This document shows, piece by piece, positions 62,899 to 64,000 of a stretch of 64,000 bases of DNA. This stretch comes from Apricaphanius iberus (Eukaryota; Chordata; Actinopteri; Cyprinodontiformes; Aphaniidae). The notes beneath the pieces were generated by a model. It searched no databases, was not told the origin of the DNA, and saw only the letters and a list, made by a program, of their open reading frames with translations. Made by a program: the position numbers and the translations under genes. The stretch spans positions 744,001-808,000 of the forward strand of contig JAPXFQ010001958.1 in assembly GCA_028564705.1 (NCBI GenBank). The letters run 5' to 3'. Every line of letters begins with the position of its first letter. The first letter of the stretch is position 1.

Positions 62899-63992
62899 AG
62901 GGCTGAACGATTAATTGCATATGCAATTATATCGCGATTTGGTAAAATCCGATTCCCTAATTGCAAAGGCTGCGATTTGACTTGATGTAAACATATCTGC
63001 TAAAGTCACGTGACTTGCAAACAATGCAGGGAGAGAAGGAAACGCTGCACTTTAACCTGTTATAAAATGACCAAAGCTTAACAGAATCTAACACTGCACA
63101 ATAGTTGGTACCAAAGAGGAACAGTACATCAGTTGGTATTATGCAGAACCCGTCTTGGTATTGTTGCTGCCTCACGAGGTAGGCTACAGTACGAACCTTT
63201 ATCAACACCTAAAAACATCACACCACCATATATGAGAGTTTCACCGCTAAACTGACCGCCACCAGTGTTTAAATTTCCAGTAAACAAACTTCGAGGCGAC
63301 AGGGATCGCTGACCGAGCTGTTTGAAACAAACTGTTTGAAATCGCTCCTTATGAACATAAAAAAACGGCACACTGAAATAATTTGTGCTATAACGGGTTT
63401 TATAGCCAAAAGTATGCTTTGTTAACCATGATGAATAAACTAGGATTTAATCTCACAAACACATTTTAGCCACATTTTACCTGCGCTGTATAAAAATTGC
63501 CGACAGAAAGGTAAAGCCGCACCGAAAACAGTGGAGTGTTTTGCAACAACTGACCTGAGATCTAACCGCTCTATGGAGCCATACCAGAGTCTGAAAGTGC
63601 ATTAGATCGATTAAAAATCAGAGCTTGTTCCTTCAAGCATCCTATTTCCTGGATAACCACACGGAGGAAAACATTGCAGCCAGAGGGAATTATTAGCTGG
63701 GATCAAAAGAAAGAAAACCTTGATTGCAGAACGACACCGATGACCATCGAGTGTGATGATTAAAAGTAGATAAAGTTGTTAATATTTGCCTTTGTCTTAA
63801 AATAAGTAAATAATCTTATGGAATACAATAAATTATGCATAAAAATCGGTTTATAATACACAATATTTTTGATTGCATTAATTAAAAAATGCATGACAAA
63901 AGCCCCACAAAAATAATTGCACATTAAATCGCAATCGCAATATTGAAGAAAAAAAATCGCAATTAGATTATTTTCCAAAATCGTTCAGCCCT
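62899..63992. mobile_element. hAT-like MITE (1094 bp), ends AGGGCTGAACGATT
   Basis: The left end is AGGGCTGAACGATTAATTGC and the right end, inverted, is AGGGCTGAACGATTTTGGAA, with inner text (AATCGCGATTTGG, GCGATTT) repeated near both ends. Left of it is TTAAGAGT; right of it is AATTTAAG at the end of the window, so a TSD starting TTAAG is possible but cut off. The family type resembles the end at 1-292. No transposase frame. Confidence 0.8.
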
Positions 63993-64000
63993 AATTTAAG

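Noticed and set aside
63129..63371. 80-codon - strand frames in the terminal MITE
   Set aside because: No domain; MITE interiors of this kind are non-coding.

Overview
The window is genomic DNA of a teleost fish. It carries spliced vertebrate coding exons, a long AT-rich non-coding sequence, and a transposon mix typical of ray-finned fish: many hAT-type MITEs, Tc1, piggyBac-like and PIF/Harbinger-like elements, tRNA-derived SINEs (one close to the AFC-SINE type), L2/Rex1-, I/Nimb- and L1-Tx1-like LINEs, a Penelope fragment, BEL/Pao and Ty3/Gypsy LTR elements, and an element with YqaJ and THAP domains. No bacterial operon, CRISPR array, or rRNA or functional tRNA gene was found. The species was not determined.

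Layout. Positions 1-15.8 kb hold the 3' part of one host gene, BBX (HMG-box transcription factor bobby sox homolog), on the + strand. Six exons lie between 633 and 9402. They join in a continuous frame of 517 codons plus stop and end in the conserved C terminus. Several repeats sit in its introns. A repeat-bearing non-coding stretch that looks like a long 3' UTR follows, up to a candidate poly(A) site near 15.74 kb. From 15.8 to 24 kb are DNA-transposon and LINE remnants: a piggyBac-like element inside another TIR element, a Tc1 fossil, and an I/Nimb-like LINE with two ORFs.

From 23.8 to 35.2 kb is a + strand LINE with an esterase-type ORF1. It is cut apart by a 6.2 kb BEL/Pao element on the - strand (near-identical 402/404 bp LTRs, broken ORFs), by an inverted LINE 3' end, and by an LTR-like block.

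From 35.5 to 53 kb is the most striking structure: a second, older BEL/Pao-like element on the + strand, split by later insertions. These are a hAT-like element (36224-45473) that itself contains an apparently intact, very young Ty3/Gypsy element (37932-42598: 214 bp LTRs with one difference, TSD GTCTT, uninterrupted 1316-codon gag-pol); a small TIR element; a Penelope GIY-YIG fragment that carries a MITE inside a MITE; and a 3.4 kb ISL2EU-like DNA transposon with SWIM and YqaJ domains on the + strand and a THAP domain on the - strand, flanked by TA. From 53 to 64 kb are L1-Tx1 fragments, a PIF/Harbinger-like remnant with a Myb/SANT-like exon, a hAT MITE with a perfect 8 bp TSD, a cluster of TAGACGTCTA palindromes and a terminal hAT-like MITE.

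Apart from BBX, every coding signal I can name belongs to a mobile element. Only the Gypsy gag-pol looks intact; all the others are broken. Family names come from motif recognition by eye, not from database searches.
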